Of a stretch of DNA of 64,000 bases, positions 24,201-34,320 are shown piece after piece. Under the pieces are notes generated by a model. That model was not told the DNA's origin. It ran no database searches and worked only from the letters and a program-made list of their open reading frames with translations. Origin of the DNA: Lotus japonicus (lineage: Eukaryota; Streptophyta; Magnoliopsida; Fabales; Fabaceae); assembly GCF_012489685.1 (NCBI RefSeq), contig NC_080042.1, positions 77,691,093 to 77,755,092 of the forward strand, in the 5' to 3' direction. Positions within the stretch are counted from its first letter, which is position 1; the number at the start of each line of letters is the position of its first letter. A program made the translations under genes and the position numbers.

Positions 24201-26224
24201 TCTCTTTCTTGGTTGGTATTTGATTCTTTATCCTCCTCAGTGCAGCTTCTCAATTTATTCAGGAGGGGTTGCATGTAGATCCTTGTACACCTTCAGGGTA
24301 CTCTTATAATGTTGATTCAGGGAAGTTCTCTCCTAGCTCATACAGTAAAATAAACCAATATCATTCCACTGTTCAAACAAGAGGAAACTTTTCAGAGTGC
24401 AGATCTGCAGCATTGATGCTACTACAAAAAGGGAAAGGTAACATTAACTTTTACAAATTTGAATTGTTAGATTCCTTTTGAAATGAGATTTTCTTTACTG
24501 CTTTTTCGTATCAAAGTTTGTTATTTATTTTTTATTTTTTTTATTTTTTTTGCAGAATCATGTTCCTATCAACATTGTGACATAGGATCAACTTTCATAC
24601 CTAAGCTTCAGGGCAAATTTTTAGCGACAGAAAATTTCTTTCACACATCAAAGGTTCTTTTTGTGCTTTGTTGATAATATGTTATCCTTTTTTTGCTGTT
24701 GTCTAGTATAACTGCATTTTCTTTAATGTCTAAAATGGATGCATTGGATTTGGAGATGATAGTAATGTATTGTAGTCTGTACTTCTTCGATTTCTTGGAC
24801 AATGGACTTGCAGCATGCTCATTTCTACTTTTGCTATTTTGGTAGTTCCATTATTTTGCTCATTGATTCTTGGTTCCTTGATGCTGTGTTAGTTTTTCGG
24901 ATTGGGGTCAAGGGCCTATCTGTCCAAGTTGATAACTGCTGGGCAGGAATTCTGTGGAGATGATTGGTTAAGGCTGAAGAAAAAATATGTATCTCATGAC
25001 GAGGAAGATTTACTTCGATATTGCTTCTCTTCAGCATACATTGTTGCTCTGCTTCATGACAGTCTTGGAATTGCTCCAAATGATGAGAGGTATTGCTGCT
25101 TATTTTTCTAATAACATATTTGAATAGATAGAGATTGGTAATAAATAGTATTGACGTTAAACATTTAGTCCTACTGCTGCACGAGACAAAAATTTCAGGG
25201 AAAATTACAAAACCTCCCGAGATTTAGTGGTACACTTCTTGTTTGTAACTTTACTGGCTGCACTGCCTCCCTTGATAGGAAATGTGCATGAGCTTGTGTT
25301 TTTAAAATATTTTAAATTCCCCAATTACTCCTCTGCACTGCCTCCCTTGATATGAACTTCATATTAGCTTGTGTTTGTAAAATATTTTAAATTCCCCAAT
25401 TACTCCTAAACCCTAACCTAAATTAAAATATGTAATACTCCTTCTGTTTGACCTTTTAATGGCAATATGTTCTGCACTAGGATGTTTGATTGTGTGTGCC
25501 TGAATGCATGAATTAGGGATCGGGGTGTATGTATGCAAACAAAGTGGATATCATTTAAATTTTCCCAAATCTTGGGTATATTTAACCAATTATTATTGAT
25601 TTATGTATGGATATGGTCTTCAATTTTGTTTTATTGAGGATTCTGTTGCCACATTCAAGGCTACATGACTCAGTTACTATTAGATCTCCCCCACTTCCAT
25701 ATCTTGCATCCACTATTTGTAAATTTAAAGAGGTATTATTACTGTCCTACTTTGTGGCATTTCTGAACTTGGCCTGTGGTGTGCCTAAGTTTCTTGGTTT
25801 CACTCGGTAACCATCTTTTCTAGGTTCTTGTTTGTGTGCTTGCTCTTGCTCCTTTCTGGTTGGGACTGCTTATGTGCTTTTTGGTTTCTTCATGTCAATG
25901 TATCTCTGTGTTCCTATTGGTTGACTCTTATGGACTGCAATTACTGCTTGCAGGGTCAAGGTTGCTAGTCAGGTAGGAAGTATTCCGCTTGATTGGGCTT
26001 TGGGAGCTTTTATTCTGCAAACCACTAATGATGTAGATATACTGAACCACGGCTGGATTGCTTCCTTTTTCAGTGATGAATCGCCAACTTTCCTCTCACT
26101 TGTTGGAATTTTTATAATATTGTTATTTACAGCATGGTCTGTATCTAGGTGGAGGAAACCTCAGTTGAAGACAATATATGATCTAGAAAAAGGGCGATAT
26201 ATAATTACACGAATTGGTAGATAA
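21287..26224 (+). CDS. APY6: apyrase / nucleoside di- and triphosphatase (GDA1/CD39), APY6 type
   Basis: Hydrolyses NTPs and NDPs to NMPs. Eight exons: 21287-21884, 22550-22662, 22865-22972, 23309-23363, 24246-24437, 24556-24653, 24893-25089, 25954-26224; total 1632 nt, 543 aa, all phases consistent. The ATG at 21287 starts MRRSNARNRF; a TTG just before it is not needed. An N-terminal membrane anchor (about residues 51-69, FLIPFLFSLLLLFFSYHAFF) follows a Ser/Asn-rich cytosolic tail, and a second segment (SLVGIFIILLFTAWSVSRW) lies near the C-terminus, giving a two-anchor topology. Apyrase conserved regions are visible: ACR1 DGGSTGSRVHVF, ACR2 ATAGLRML, ACR3 YAWVVANYALG, ACR4 IIELGGASAQV and the C-terminal DWALGAFI block. 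Length fits Arabidopsis APY6 (about 555 aa). Exon 5 needed its acceptor at GTGCAG|CTTCTC to hold frame. Intron 4 holds a possible MITE and intron 7 a 75 bp tandem repeat. Confidence 0.9.
25260..25408 (+). repeat. 75 bp tandem duplication in apyrase intron 7
   Basis: Two adjacent copies starting GCACTGCCTCCCTTGATA and ending AATTCCCCAATTACTCCT, at 25260-25332 and 25335-25408, differing at several bases in the middle. A simple intronic tandem duplication. Confidence 0.8.
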
Positions 26225-28190
26225 AGATGGATAGTATAGACCAGATCCTGGTTCTTGGCCTACACCATTGGAGGTATGTTGTGATTATGATGAAATTATT
26301 TATCCTCTCCCCTTGATGGTCGCGTCATACCATCCGGGCCATGCTAGTGGGACTGAGACTGTACATCGTTGGACTGGATTTGTGGATGCAGCATGTGGAG
26401 TTACTCTTAGTGAAGAAATAGCCTAGACCCTAGAGTAGTACGTTTCATATTGTGTTTAGTGGGATCAAGGAACCTGGTATTTTGCCACTCACTGTACTGG
26501 TTACAGATAACAACAGTAGGCATGAAGTGGAGCAGGGTCAGCTTAGGGGATTGTTAGTGGAACTGGATGCTGCATCCTTCAACAGATTCTACTTTGTTTT
26601 GTGGTCTTTGTACCAAATTACTGAATTGATATATTTGCCAATCGGCACATCCAAAGAGAAAGCTGAGATTTTGGACCTCACTCACTCGAGGTAAAATATA
26701 AATTGAGTTCATTGAAGCAAACCTTTGATTTGATCATGTGGTACTTGTTTGGGAAATGTTAAATTACAATTGCAGTATGGTTTTATTGGACTTTGGTTCA
26801 AATTTTTATTGTTAAATTACTAATATGTTTTGTACAACGGATATACACAAAATGATATATTTTATAAGTGACTAAAGGCAAATAGTCTTGCACAAAAGCT
26901 CAAGCATCATAAAATGATCCAGAACCAGTTCGGTACAATGCAGTATTGATGGCAATCAGAGCACCTAGCTGTTAGAATTTTTTTGATAGTTTAGCAGTGG
27001 AGAATTGTTGATCAATCTAGGGTTGACCCTAGGTGATTAGAACTTGATGGAGGATGTAATTGTACTATTTCTCAGACTAATTTAACCTGAGGTTGTTAGA
27101 ATCGATCTTCCCACTGTGCTTCACCCTACATTTTTTTAACTTTTCTCTCCTTATTGGTCTCTCAGTGCTTACTCATTAAGTATTAACCTTTGTTTTTCTA
27201 ATTTTCAAAGAATCCCAAAAAATTGCAGGCTTCAATTCATACTGTTAAAATCTCCGCCTATATCTTTGTTCAATGTTATCTAGCCAGCAAACATGGCATA
27301 TTTATCTCTTTCCATCAACATTTATAAAATTTGATAAAATCCTATAGATGCAAAAAATTGTAACATGATAAGGTTGTGTAAAATATCAGCACAAGAGGAT
27401 CTACTCTTGAATATGGCATGTATTACACGTATTACTCATGAATCTTGTGTTATGCAGTTATGCTTATCGGTCCCGATGTCATAAAAACATCTTCAGAAAT
27501 TGAAGAATAAAATATGTTTATTTTTTTTTGAAAGTAAAATGTTTATTTTATACTACTATTTTGCACCTACTCCTACACTTATACTTTTATTGTAAAAATA
27601 GGGAATGAGAAACTAAAACTAAGGAGGGTGTTGGGGTGTGAGTGAAATTTTGAGATGTACAAAATTGGAGAAACAAGATGCGTGAAGTATAGTAAAAGAA
27701 ATGCAAGTTTGAAGACGAAACACTTTTGCCACAAACGCCACAATAGCAATTTTGATCACTTATATAATAATATCACTTAATAATGTTATTAGTCTCATGC
27801 AAGAACCAAAGTAAGTTCTAATGCATGAAATGCTAGAGTTGGATTTAACAAACTATGTTCCAAACGGTAGTTAGAGAAGAAATGTTGCATTTGCCCCAAG
27901 GCCTACAAGACAGGAACTCAACTACCCAATTATATGTATATACCATAGAATTTGTAGGAACCACATAGGCTATAATTGCATGCTACCTATAGTTTACTTC
28001 AAAACACCAACCATTTCGTAAGTTAGTGCGATAAATTTTCAAAGAAACCCATTTTTGTAACAGATCATGCAAATAGAAGCTACACAAGTCAGTGCAACTC
28101 TTTCTCAACATGTCCAATTTTATTTCCAAGCACTAAGTGTGTGAGTGTCAGCATAATAACATCATATATAAATGTTCTCTTGGTTCCAAC
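26225..28190. other. intergenic between apyrase and PHD gene
   Basis: The first ~700 bp look like apyrase 3' UTR, including an 80-codon open frame at 26452-26694 with no recognised features. The rest is AT-rich; I see no gene. Confidence 0.5.
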
Positions 28191-30704
28191 ATGCTAGAAA
28201 TTCTAGAGCCAGCATCCATAAAAGTGAAGGCCATGTTGAATGTAGAGGTAATTGGCAACAAGAAAAGGAAGAGATGTGGGAGAATTTTCAGGTTCAAGAA
28301 CTTTGGTGAGCCAGGGTACCCTGTTATGTTTACAGGGCCATCATTTCGTGAGAATGTGAGTGCATTACTTGAATTTGCGAATTTGGAGAGTAGTTTAAGC
28401 ATGGGAGTGTCCATATGGTCATTTCAACTTGAAGTTCATCACCACCCACCTTTGCATATCTTCTTGTTTGTGATTGAAGAGCCAATTGAAGCAGCTCTGA
28501 ATCGTCACTGCAAGCATTGTCAATACGTTGGTAATGCTAATAACATTTATTCATCCAAAGCTATTCTTATATGAGCACTTAAGCTCTAACTAATTAAAAC
28601 TTGAGATATATAAAATGAATTTGGATTGCCTCCAGTCAGATAGTCCCTAAATTCACGTAGTCAACGAATTTGAGCTGTTCGATCAAGATCAAATGACTTG
28701 AATTGTAAGATATCTCTACCGTCTGATTTTGATAAAAAATATGAGCCGAACAATCTTGGTCCAATGGTCTAAATTCCGTCCATGCTTACATGTAGGGGAT
28801 TAGTGACTGCTGGGAATCCCAATCCAAAATGCAATTGTAGCTAGTAGCTACATGATGATATATGCATCTTCTAATATTTTGCCCAACTTTACATCTTTCT
28901 TCAATTTCAATTTAGCTCAGGCTGGGGTAACCATTTCATATGCAATAAGAAGTATCATTTCTTGTTACCCTCAAAGGAGGCACTGGCTACCTGCAAAAGC
29001 TGTGAAGGGTGTTGTGATGCTGCAATTGCTACATTAATGAATAATGGTAAGTCCCAATTAATAGAATTACAGGGCCATATGATGCATGGTGTTTTTCACT
29101 CTAACGGATTCGGGCATTTGGTATGTGTGAATGGATTGGAAACGGGTTCAAATTTGGCTGGAAATCAGATCATGGAGTTTTGGAATCGCTTGTGCAACGG
29201 ATTACAAGCAAGGTTAGTCATCCTGCAACTTTATGAAGAAAAAAAGAACTTAAAAGAAAGACTAATTGATAAATTTGTACTTTCATGTGATAGGAAAGTG
29301 AGTTTGAATGACACTTCACAGAAAAGAGGCATGGAACTAAGACTTGTCAATGGAGTAGCTCATAGCGCGCCATGGTTCGGTCGTTGGGGCTATAAATTCG
29401 GTCGAGGAAGCTTCGGTGTAACTCAATCCATGTACCACAAAGCCATAGAAGCAATCAGAAGCTTGCCACTATACTTACTCACACACCACATTGGCAATTC
29501 CAACCATGAAATCCCAATCATCTTCTCAAGGTATCAAACACTTTCAGACCAGTCTCTAGTGACCCTCGGTGACCTATTTTATTACATGTTAGAGCTCAAG
29601 TCACGCCTTCCCCGCGAAACCAGCATCGGTGCGTCCTCTAACGCCATGGCTGAGACCAATTGTCGCTGGTCCCCTAAAAGGATTGAGATGGCAACAAGGG
29701 TCATTGTTGAGGCCTTGAAAAGGACAGAATTCAGGTGGATCTCAAGGCAGCAAGTTAGAGACGCTGCTCGCGCCTACATCGGTGACACCGGTTTGTTGGA
29801 TTTCGTTTTGAAGTCACTAGGGAACCATGTCGTTGGAAACTACCTCGTTCGCCGAAGCTTGAATCCCGTGACCAAGGTCTTGGAATATTGCTTAGAAGAC
29901 ATCTCCAATGTGTACCCTTGTAAGAAAGTGAAGGAAAACAAGTACAAGATCACAAGGGCTCAACTTATCAAAGACATTCATTATTTGTACAAGTACATTC
30001 TCATAGACCCAAAACCAGTGATAGGGTCAGAGTTTCTCTCAGGTATAACATTGGCTTCTAGGATAATCCTTGACACCAAGTATTTCATCAGAGATTACTC
30101 TGGAGAGGTTCCTTTGGAGGTTCAATTAGGCTCAGAAGGGAAACTTAGCCTTAATTGCACAATTTTGTTGAGGAACAATGCAGGTCCTGATGAGTATTTT
30201 AACAAGGCTAGAATCACTTATGTGAATGCAGTTGCGTTAAATGCAGGTCCCGATGAGTACTTGCCGCCTTATGAGTGTATCCAATTGAAAAGCAGTGCTA
30301 CAGTGAATGACTTGAAGGTGGAAGTTGAAAGGAATTTCAGGGAAATCTATTGGGGGTTAAGGAGTTTTGTGGTTGAATCAAGTGGGAATTTGAATGCTAA
30401 TGGGACAGAAATGGTTTTTGGGCTAATTGAAGTGGGTGGGAAAGTTGTGCTTGAAGGTTGGTGTGGTGACATGATGGGAATGAACATGATTGAGCAAATG
30501 TGTGAAAATGATCCAAACATTGGCATTGTGGATTGCAGTTGTGGAACTAAAGAGGATGATGGTGAGAGAATGGTGTCTTGTGATATCTGTGAAATTAGGC
30601 AGCATACTAGGTGTGTTGGCATTCCGAATGATGAACAAGTTCCTCACATTTTTCTCTGCAAGAGGTGCGAGCAAGAAATTGTTCTGTTCCCTTCATTGCC
30701 ATAG
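28191..30704 (+). CDS. PHD-finger protein of the MS1/MMD1 family
   Basis: Nuclear PHD-finger regulator related to MALE STERILITY 1, MALE MEIOCYTE DEATH 1 and At1g33420-type proteins. Three exons: 28191-28530, 28921-29212 and 29294-30704 (340/292/1411 nt), 680 aa, close to the family's ~670-700. The in-frame GTG at 28137 precedes the first ATG, which I take as start (MLEILEPASIK). Family hallmarks: basic RCGRIFRFKNFGEPGYP near residue 30; the block KRGMELRLVNGVAHSAPWFG then RWGYKFGRGSFGVT; RWSPKRIEMATRVIVEAL; and a C-terminal C4HC3 PHD finger (CSCGTKEDDGERMVSCDIC, HTRC, CKRC). Joining 29212 to 29294 restores the conserved LQARKVSLND. Intron 1 contains a MITE (28621-28827). Relatives are tapetum or meiocyte regulators; which paralogue this is cannot be settled here. 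Confidence 0.9.
28621..28827. mobile_element. MITE in PHD gene intron 1
   Basis: About 207 bp with inverted ends (TTGGATTG...CCAGTCAGATA at the left; reverse complement TTGGATTGGGATTCCCAGCA at the right). Internal blocks GAGCTGTTCGATCAAGATC and GATAAAAAATATGAGCC recur in altered form at 45895-46085, so it belongs to a family with at least two copies here. Confidence 0.6.
29213..29293 (+). other. 81 nt stop-free intron (exitron-like) in PHD gene
   Basis: Begins GTTAGTCATCC and ends ATGTGATAG, with good splice borders. Its length is 27 codons and it contains no stop in the reading frame, so both spliced and retained forms keep the frame. Family similarity (ARKVSLND across the junction) argues that splicing is the normal state. 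Confidence 0.7.
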
Positions 30705-31304
30705 CTATACATTGATTAAGATTTGATGTTTAGTTATTCTCTTTGTTCTTCTATGAGTCAACATTATTCTTTCCAAGTTTTCTGGTCTAGTTTGTTGTGC
30801 TGGTTGCTTTCAAAAATGTCTTGAGGCTGCGCACACTGAATGTCGACTGTTTTATTTTTTTATTCACATTGTTTTATGTAAATTTAATTAACAATTAATA
30901 AAGATTCTATTGGACTACAGTTATAAAAAAAAATCAAGTTGGTAAGCACAGAACACTTCCGTTCCGCAGGTTGAGTCTTCGATTCCCGCTGTCAATATAA
31001 GAGTTATGTCGGTGGGTGAACTGTAAGCGACTTATGATCTCAGAGACCTGCCCTGACCCGTGACGATGACCTGAGTCGAACGCACCCAAACTTTTTTTAA
31101 CCAAAATTAAAATTCTATTGGACTACAGCTTTTCAGTCTCTTTCATCTTATTAATGGATAATCATATTGTATCTCCATCTCCAAGACCAAGATCTACTTC
31201 ACCAACTTTCTTTATCTCAACTGAACACAACCTAGGATGCTTGTGCTTACACCATATTTGACTTTCCTTTCAGTTTCCATTGCTGGTTGATTGCAATCTT
31301 CAAC
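30705..31304. other. intergenic with SINE insertion
   Basis: Short spacer between the PHD gene and the receptor kinase; a third of it is a SINE. The remainder holds the PHD 3' UTR and kinase promoter. Confidence 0.6.
30921..31111 (+). mobile_element. SINE with exact 17 bp target duplication
   Basis: Flanked by ATTCTATTGGACTACAG at 30904-30920 and again, identical, at 31112-31128. The head has an A-box-like CAAGTTGGTAAGCAC and B-box-like CTTCGATTCCC, the layout of tRNA-derived SINEs, and it ends with a T-rich CTTTTTTTAACC segment. It differs in sequence from the family at 8202 and 61197. Confidence 0.8.
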
Positions 31305-33371
31305 ATGCTCACCCTTGTTCAATTCTTATCAGTGTTGTTGCTACTTTTGGTCCCAGTTTCATCACAGGTTGACCAGCTTCTATTTCCTGGATTCAAAGAT
31401 GTTGTTGTGGGTGCAAGAAGCAATCTAACCTTGAGTGGAGTAGCAGAGATACAGAAAAATGGAATCCTCAGATTGACAAACGACACAAGCAGATTAATGG
31501 GTCATGCTTTCTACCCTTCACCTTTTCAGCTCAAGAACACTACCACTGGTAAAGTTTTCTCGTTTTCTTCCTGTTTTGCTCTTGTTGTTGTCCCTGAGTA
31601 TCCCAAGCTTGGTGGGCATGGCTTAGCTTTTGCAATTGCACCTTCCCTTGATCTCAATGCTCTACCTAGTCAGTATCTTGGTCTCTTCAATCCCACTGAT
31701 GTTGGTAACTTCTCCAACCATCTCTTTGCTGTTGAGTTTGACACTGTTCAAGATTTTGTGTTCGGAGATATTAATGATAACCATGTTGGAATCGACATCA
31801 ATGGTTTGCAATCCAATGCTTCTGCTACCGCAGGTTACTATGCTGATGATGCTGCTAATTTAACCAAACAAGATCTCAATATCAAAGGTGGGGTACCCAT
31901 TTTAGCTTGGGTTGATTATGATTCTGCACAAAATTTAGTATCTGTAACGCTTTCTCCTTCTTCAACCAAACCCAGAAAGCCATTGTTGTCTTTTCATGTT
32001 GATCTCTCTCCCATTCTTCATGATACTATGTATGTTGGGTTCTCTGCATCCACTGGTTTGCTAGCTAGCTCCCATTATATATTGGGTTGGAGCTTTAAAA
32101 TCAATGGACCAGCACCACCCCTTGATCTCTCTGCTCTCCCACAGCTTCCGCGGCCGAAGAAGAAACAACCGGCGTCTCTCATAGCAGGGGTTTCGGTCGC
32201 GGTGGTTGTTATTGCATTATGTTGCATTGCTGTTGGCATTTACCTGTACAGAAAAATCAAGAATGCTGATGTTATAGAGGCGTGGGAGCTTGAAGTTGGG
32301 CCACACAGGTACTCCTACCAAGAGCTCAAGAAAGCTACAAGAGGTTTCAAGGAGAAAGAGTTACTGGGGAGAGGTGGTTTTGGCGGTGTTTACAAAGGAA
32401 CATTGCCAAATTCGAAGATTCAAGTTGCGGTTAAGCGAGTTTCACATGAATCTAAACAAGGCCTGAGGGAATTCGTGTCCGAAATAGCCAGTATAGGCCG
32501 GCTTCGCCACCGGAATTTGTGTCAGTTACTGGGCTGGTGCCGCCGTCGGGGTGACCTTCTACTTGTCTATGAATTCATGGCTAATGGGAGCTTGGACAGG
32601 TACTTGTTTAATGGGGCAGAGGTTGTGCTGAGTTGGGAACAGAGGTTTAAGATAATAAAGGATGTTGCTTCAGCTCTTTTGTATCTACATGAAGGCTATG
32701 AGCAGGTGGTGGTACACAGGGATGTGAAAGCTAGCAATGTGCTTCTAGATTTTGAACTCAATGCAAAGCTAGGTGATTTTGGATTGGCTAGATTGTATGA
32801 ACATGGAGCTAACCCAAGCACAACAAGAGTGGTGGGTACCTTAGGCTATCTGGCACCAGAATTGCCTAGAACAGGAAAGGCAACTACAGGCTCTGATGTT
32901 TTCGCTTTCGGTGCACTCTTGTTGGAGGTCGCTTGTGGGCGAAGGCCTATTGAACCGAAGGCATTACAAGAAGAGTTGATTTTGGTGGATTGGGTGTGGG
33001 ACTCATTCAAAGAAGGAAGAGTACTTGATGTGGTGGACCCTAAACTAAATGGCAAATTTGATGAAAGGGAGGTGCTCATGGTGTTGAAATTGGGTTTAAT
33101 ATGCTCTTATGATTTACCCACTGCAAGGCCTAGCATGAGGCAAGTAGCGAGGATCTTGGATGGAGAGGTTGAGTTGTCTGATGACTTGAGAAAGCCAGGA
33201 GGTATAGATCAACAGGAAGGGTTTGATGAATTTTGTCACTCACTTGCATCTTCTTCATTTGATAAGATGAGCTCAAGCTCCTACTATGGAAATAGAGACA
33301 TAGACACTGCTTTTCTTTCTTATGGTAATTCACCTCGTTCCCTTCTCCATGATAGAGGAGAAACAAGGTGA
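31305..33371 (+). CDS. LECRKS4: L-type lectin-domain receptor-like kinase (LecRK-S.4 type)
   Basis: Plasma-membrane receptor-like kinase, intronless, 688 aa. The frame opens six codons earlier at a TTG, but the ATG at 31305 ([20 protein letters not shown]) gives a proper signal peptide. Legume-lectin ectodomain about residues 22-265 with [20 protein letters not shown] and [12 protein letters not shown]; then a Pro/Lys-rich linker, a membrane segment ([19 protein letters not shown], about 295-315) and a kinase domain: [44 protein letters not shown]. The HRD arginine makes it an RD kinase with all catalytic residues, so it should be active. The juxtamembrane [17 protein letters not shown] is characteristic of the S.4 clade. 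C-terminal Ser-rich tail follows. LecRKs act in pathogen and wound sensing; the ligand here is unknown. Confidence 0.93.
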   Translation: MLTLVQFLSVLLLLLVPVSSQVDQLLFPGFKDVVVGARSNLTLSGVAEIQKNGILRLTNDTSRLMGHAFYPSPFQLKNTTTGKVFSFSSCFALVVVPEYPKLGGHGLAFAIAPSLDLNALPSQYLGLFNPTDVGNFSNHLFAVEFDTVQDFVFGDINDNHVGIDINGLQSNASATAGYYADDAANLTKQDLNIKGGVPILAWVDYDSAQNLVSVTLSPSSTKPRKPLLSFHVDLSPILHDTMYVGFSASTGLLASSHYILGWSFKINGPAPPLDLSALPQLPRPKKKQPASLIAGVSVAVVVIALCCIAVGIYLYRKIKNADVIEAWELEVGPHRYSYQELKKATRGFKEKELLGRGGFGGVYKGTLPNSKIQVAVKRVSHESKQGLREFVSEIASIGRLRHRNLCQLLGWCRRRGDLLLVYEFMANGSLDRYLFNGAEVVLSWEQRFKIIKDVASALLYLHEGYEQVVVHRDVKASNVLLDFELNAKLGDFGLARLYEHGANPSTTRVVGTLGYLAPELPRTGKATTGSDVFAFGALLLEVACGRRPIEPKALQEELILVDWVWDSFKEGRVLDVVDPKLNGKFDEREVLMVLKLGLICSYDLPTARPSMRQVARILDGEVELSDDLRKPGGIDQQEGFDEFCHSLASSSFDKMSSSSYYGNRDIDTAFLSYGNSPRSLLHDRGETR

Positions 33372-34320
33372 TGTATTATATTCAACTTTATACTCATTAC
33401 TGTGATGAGACAAACTTTCTGTACTTTTTAATTCTCAAGTAAGTTATTTTTGTATCTTTGACTTCTTATTTTTCGTTAACTTTCAGAATTTTTTCTTTGA
33501 TTCGCCAATGCTATAACCAAATAAACTTGTATAAAATTTGTGTATGAATTTTATTTTAGAGGTTTTCTCCTAAAGTCATTACAAAAGAATAAATAGAGGT
33601 TGTTTTAACAGTTATCACCAATCACGTACGTGTGGTTGTTTTAATTTGAGTAGGGATCTTAAGTTGGAATCCTGTCCTGTGAATACATATGTGCTGAATA
33701 CTTGGTATAAAGAGTTTTGCTGTACATAGCTGATCTTAGATCAACATTTGCGAGCAATTTTTTTTATATGATGAAAGGGTCATATCTGATATCTCCAACC
33801 CTCTAATTGCAAGTTCCCAATTTACTGTTCACGGGCACACTTTTTTTGTCCCGCTACCATCACTGGGCTAGGCTTCAATAGGATGCAAGCCTCATAGGGT
33901 TGTGGCACAATGGTTTCAACGGCTAGGTTTGGGAAGGAGTAGCTGCCGGATTGTGTACCCACGATTTCTGGCGGCCGATGCACCACCTCCTTCTAGGCTG
34001 TGTGAATCGTCCTTCCTGCATTTCTTTTAGCTGGATATACGCATAAAAGCGGACGGTATAACATCATCTGTTGTTTCTGCTGGATCTCACGGCCGAAACA
34101 ACAGAAAGGAAGCTACAAATTTTACTTTACAGGCTGTTTGAGCTACTGCTACCCAAAAACCGAGCTAATGGAAGTACTTTCCTGGCTGTTTGATTTGATA
34201 GCTCCTAAATCTTGGTGGATTCCCCCATGGTTATGTGTTTTCCCTGTATTTATGTGTTGAGGTATGTGCTTATAAATCGGCAGGCTCAATTCTGAAATTG
34301 AACATCCTTTCCTCGCTCTG
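33372..34320. other. intergenic, promoter-like near 34.27 kb
   Basis: No coding sequence recognised. A moderately GC-rich block at about 33850-34110 has no open frame of note. A TATA box near 34271 precedes the candidate small gene. Confidence 0.4.
34271..34277 (+). promoter_or_regulatory. TATA box upstream of candidate micropeptide gene
   Basis: TATAAAT preceded by GTGCT, 44 bp before the next ATG (34321), followed by a short C/T-rich leader. Spacing fits a core promoter with a short 5' UTR. Confidence 0.4.

Noticed and set aside
26452..26694. 80-codon frame downstream of the apyrase
   Set aside because: It lies in the probable 3' UTR, starts at a non-ATG codon and has no recognised similarity.
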